From Pseudomonas putida (GTDB lineage: Bacteria > Pseudomonadota > Gammaproteobacteria > Pseudomonadales > Pseudomonadaceae): a stretch of 64,000 nt of DNA. The stretch is taken from positions 1,906,501 through 1,970,500 of the forward strand of contig NZ_CP016634.1 in NCBI RefSeq assembly GCF_002741075.1, in the 5' to 3' direction. Within the stretch, counting starts at the first letter, position 1. The number at the start of each line of letters is the position of its first letter. Of this stretch, positions 63,231-64,000 are shown in pieces. A program made the position numbers and the translations under genes. A model generated the notes under the pieces. That model saw only the letters and a list, made by a program, of their open reading frames with translations. It ran no database searches and was not told the origin of the DNA.

Positions 63231-63656
63231 ATGCAACGCAGACCCATCACCCAGCGTGGCTTTACCCTGCTCGAACTGTTGGTGGTCCTGGTGGTGCTTG
63301 GCCTGTTGGCCGGCATCGTCGCGCCCAAGTACTTCAGCCAGCTCGGCCGCTCGGAAGCGAAAGTGGCGCGGGCGCAAATAGAAGGCCTGGGCAAGGCCCT
63401 TGACCTGTATCGCCTGGAAGTCGGTCACTACCCCAGCAGCGAGCAAGGCCTCCAAGCCTTGGTGGCGGCCCCTAGCGGTGAGCAGCGTTGGTCCGGGCCC
63501 TACCTGCAAAAGGCCGTGCCGCAGGACCCTTGGGGGCGTGCCTACATCTATCGCCAGCCCGGCGAAAATGGCGGCGAGTACGACCTGCTGTCGATGGGCA
63601 AGGACGGCCAACCCGGCGGAGACGGGGAAAATGCCGAAATCACCAGCTGGCAATGA
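63231..63656 (+). CDS. gspG: Type II secretion major pseudopilin GspG
   Basis: A 141-residue pseudopilin. The short basic leader ends MQRRPITQRG, cut before FTLLELLVVLVVLGLLAGIV, the hydrophobic helix with Glu5. The C-terminal domain has DPWGRAYIYRQPGENGGEYD and LSMGKDG, the calcium-site loop of GspG. TGGAGG precedes the ATG. A longer frame from 63138 is not supported. Confidence 0.94.
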   Translation: MQRRPITQRGFTLLELLVVLVVLGLLAGIVAPKYFSQLGRSEAKVARAQIEGLGKALDLYRLEVGHYPSSEQGLQALVAAPSGEQRWSGPYLQKAVPQDPWGRAYIYRQPGENGGEYDLLSMGKDGQPGGDGENAEITSWQ

Positions 63657-63667
63657 GGAGAGCGGCC

Positions 63668-64000
63668 ATGCGCTACAGCCTCAAGGCCCTGGGCCAGCAA
63701 GGCATCGTCCAGTTGCAGGTCGAGGCCGAGGATGCCGAGCACGCACGACGACAAGCCGAGAACCAGGGTCTGCGGGTCGTGAGCATTCGTGGCCAAGGAG
63801 GCGCCCTGCGTGCCCTGCCCTGGCGACGAGCGCCGCAGTTCGACCTGGTGCTGTTCAGCCAGGAGCTCGGCACCTTGCTCAGCGCCGGCCTGCCGTTGAT
63901 CGACGCGTTGGAGAGCCTGGCCGAGAAAGCGCCCAATGCCTCCTCGCGCAAGGTGCTCGAGGCGTTGGTGCGCCAGCTCTACGAGGGGCGTTCGCTGTCC
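63668..64000 (+). CDS. gspF: Type II secretion inner-membrane protein GspF (partial)
   Basis: The first 111 residues of a GspF-type platform protein run off the window end. The start is MRYSLKALGQQGIVQLQVEA, followed by the basic segment and LVLFSQELGTLLSAGLPLID, which is the conserved GspF first domain. It follows gspG by 11 bases. Other secretion genes are expected beyond 64000. Confidence 0.9.
   Translation, partial: MRYSLKALGQQGIVQLQVEAEDAEHARRQAENQGLRVVSIRGQGGALRALPWRRAPQFDLVLFSQELGTLLSAGLPLIDALESLAEKAPNASSRKVLEALVRQLYEGRSLS

Overview
The window looks like a chromosomal segment of a Pseudomonas of the P. putida type. The evidence is the high GC content, the gene families (CioAB oxidase, aerobic CobN/ChlID cobalt chelation, GntR/GntK/GntT gluconate module, BvgAS-like phosphorelay, Xcp/Hxc-like type II secretion genes) and Shine-Dalgarno-led, tightly packed genes. 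No rRNA, tRNA, CRISPR array or prophage was seen.

Left part (1-16.4 kb): a creatinine module (creatininase, amino-acid permease, GlxA-type AraC regulator) is followed by a decayed stretch. That stretch holds a truncated PucR regulator, an intact-looking IS5/IS427-type insertion sequence with a -1 frameshift transposase, and a betaine/choline-type binding protein broken by one missing base. Next come an amino-acid ABC system whose permease and ATPase are fused, a GntR/FCD regulator and a DUF1989 enzyme; then a soluble PAS chemoreceptor with a very short signalling domain, a MITE-like element, and a large secreted Sel1-repeat/trypsin-like/rhodanese fusion.

Middle part (16.4-40.2 kb): an HvfABC (bufferin/oxazolin-type) RiPP operon whose precursor carries eight EGKCG motifs plus two EF-hand-like loops; a dCache-GAF-HD-GYP protein; the last codons of a lost TonB-dependent receptor; DyP peroxidase; CioAB; and a molybdenum island. 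In the island two FdhF/YdeP-type oxidoreductases flank moaB, an OxyR-like LysR regulator, moaC and moaD. An old-yellow-enzyme/MerR pair shares a MerR-type operator. A cysteine hydrolase, a PBP2, a VpsR/NtrC-type regulator and a small hypothetical gene follow.

Right part (40.2-64 kb): a cobalamin locus with two divergent cobalamin riboswitches. The minus-strand arm is cobW-cobN-chlI-chlD; the plus-strand arm is cbtB-cbtA-cobE-cobM. Then come a NarL-type regulator with a BvgS/EvgS-like hybrid kinase, the gluconate module with three copies of one operator-like sequence, a secreted Pro/Gly/Asp-rich small protein, two paralogous membrane histidine kinases in tandem with one NtrC-type response regulator (whose sigma-54 loop reads GAFTDA), a lytic transglycosylase, and the start of a type II secretion operon (gspG, gspF) that runs off the window.

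Family assignments rest on reading the translated sequences and motifs. No database search was possible.
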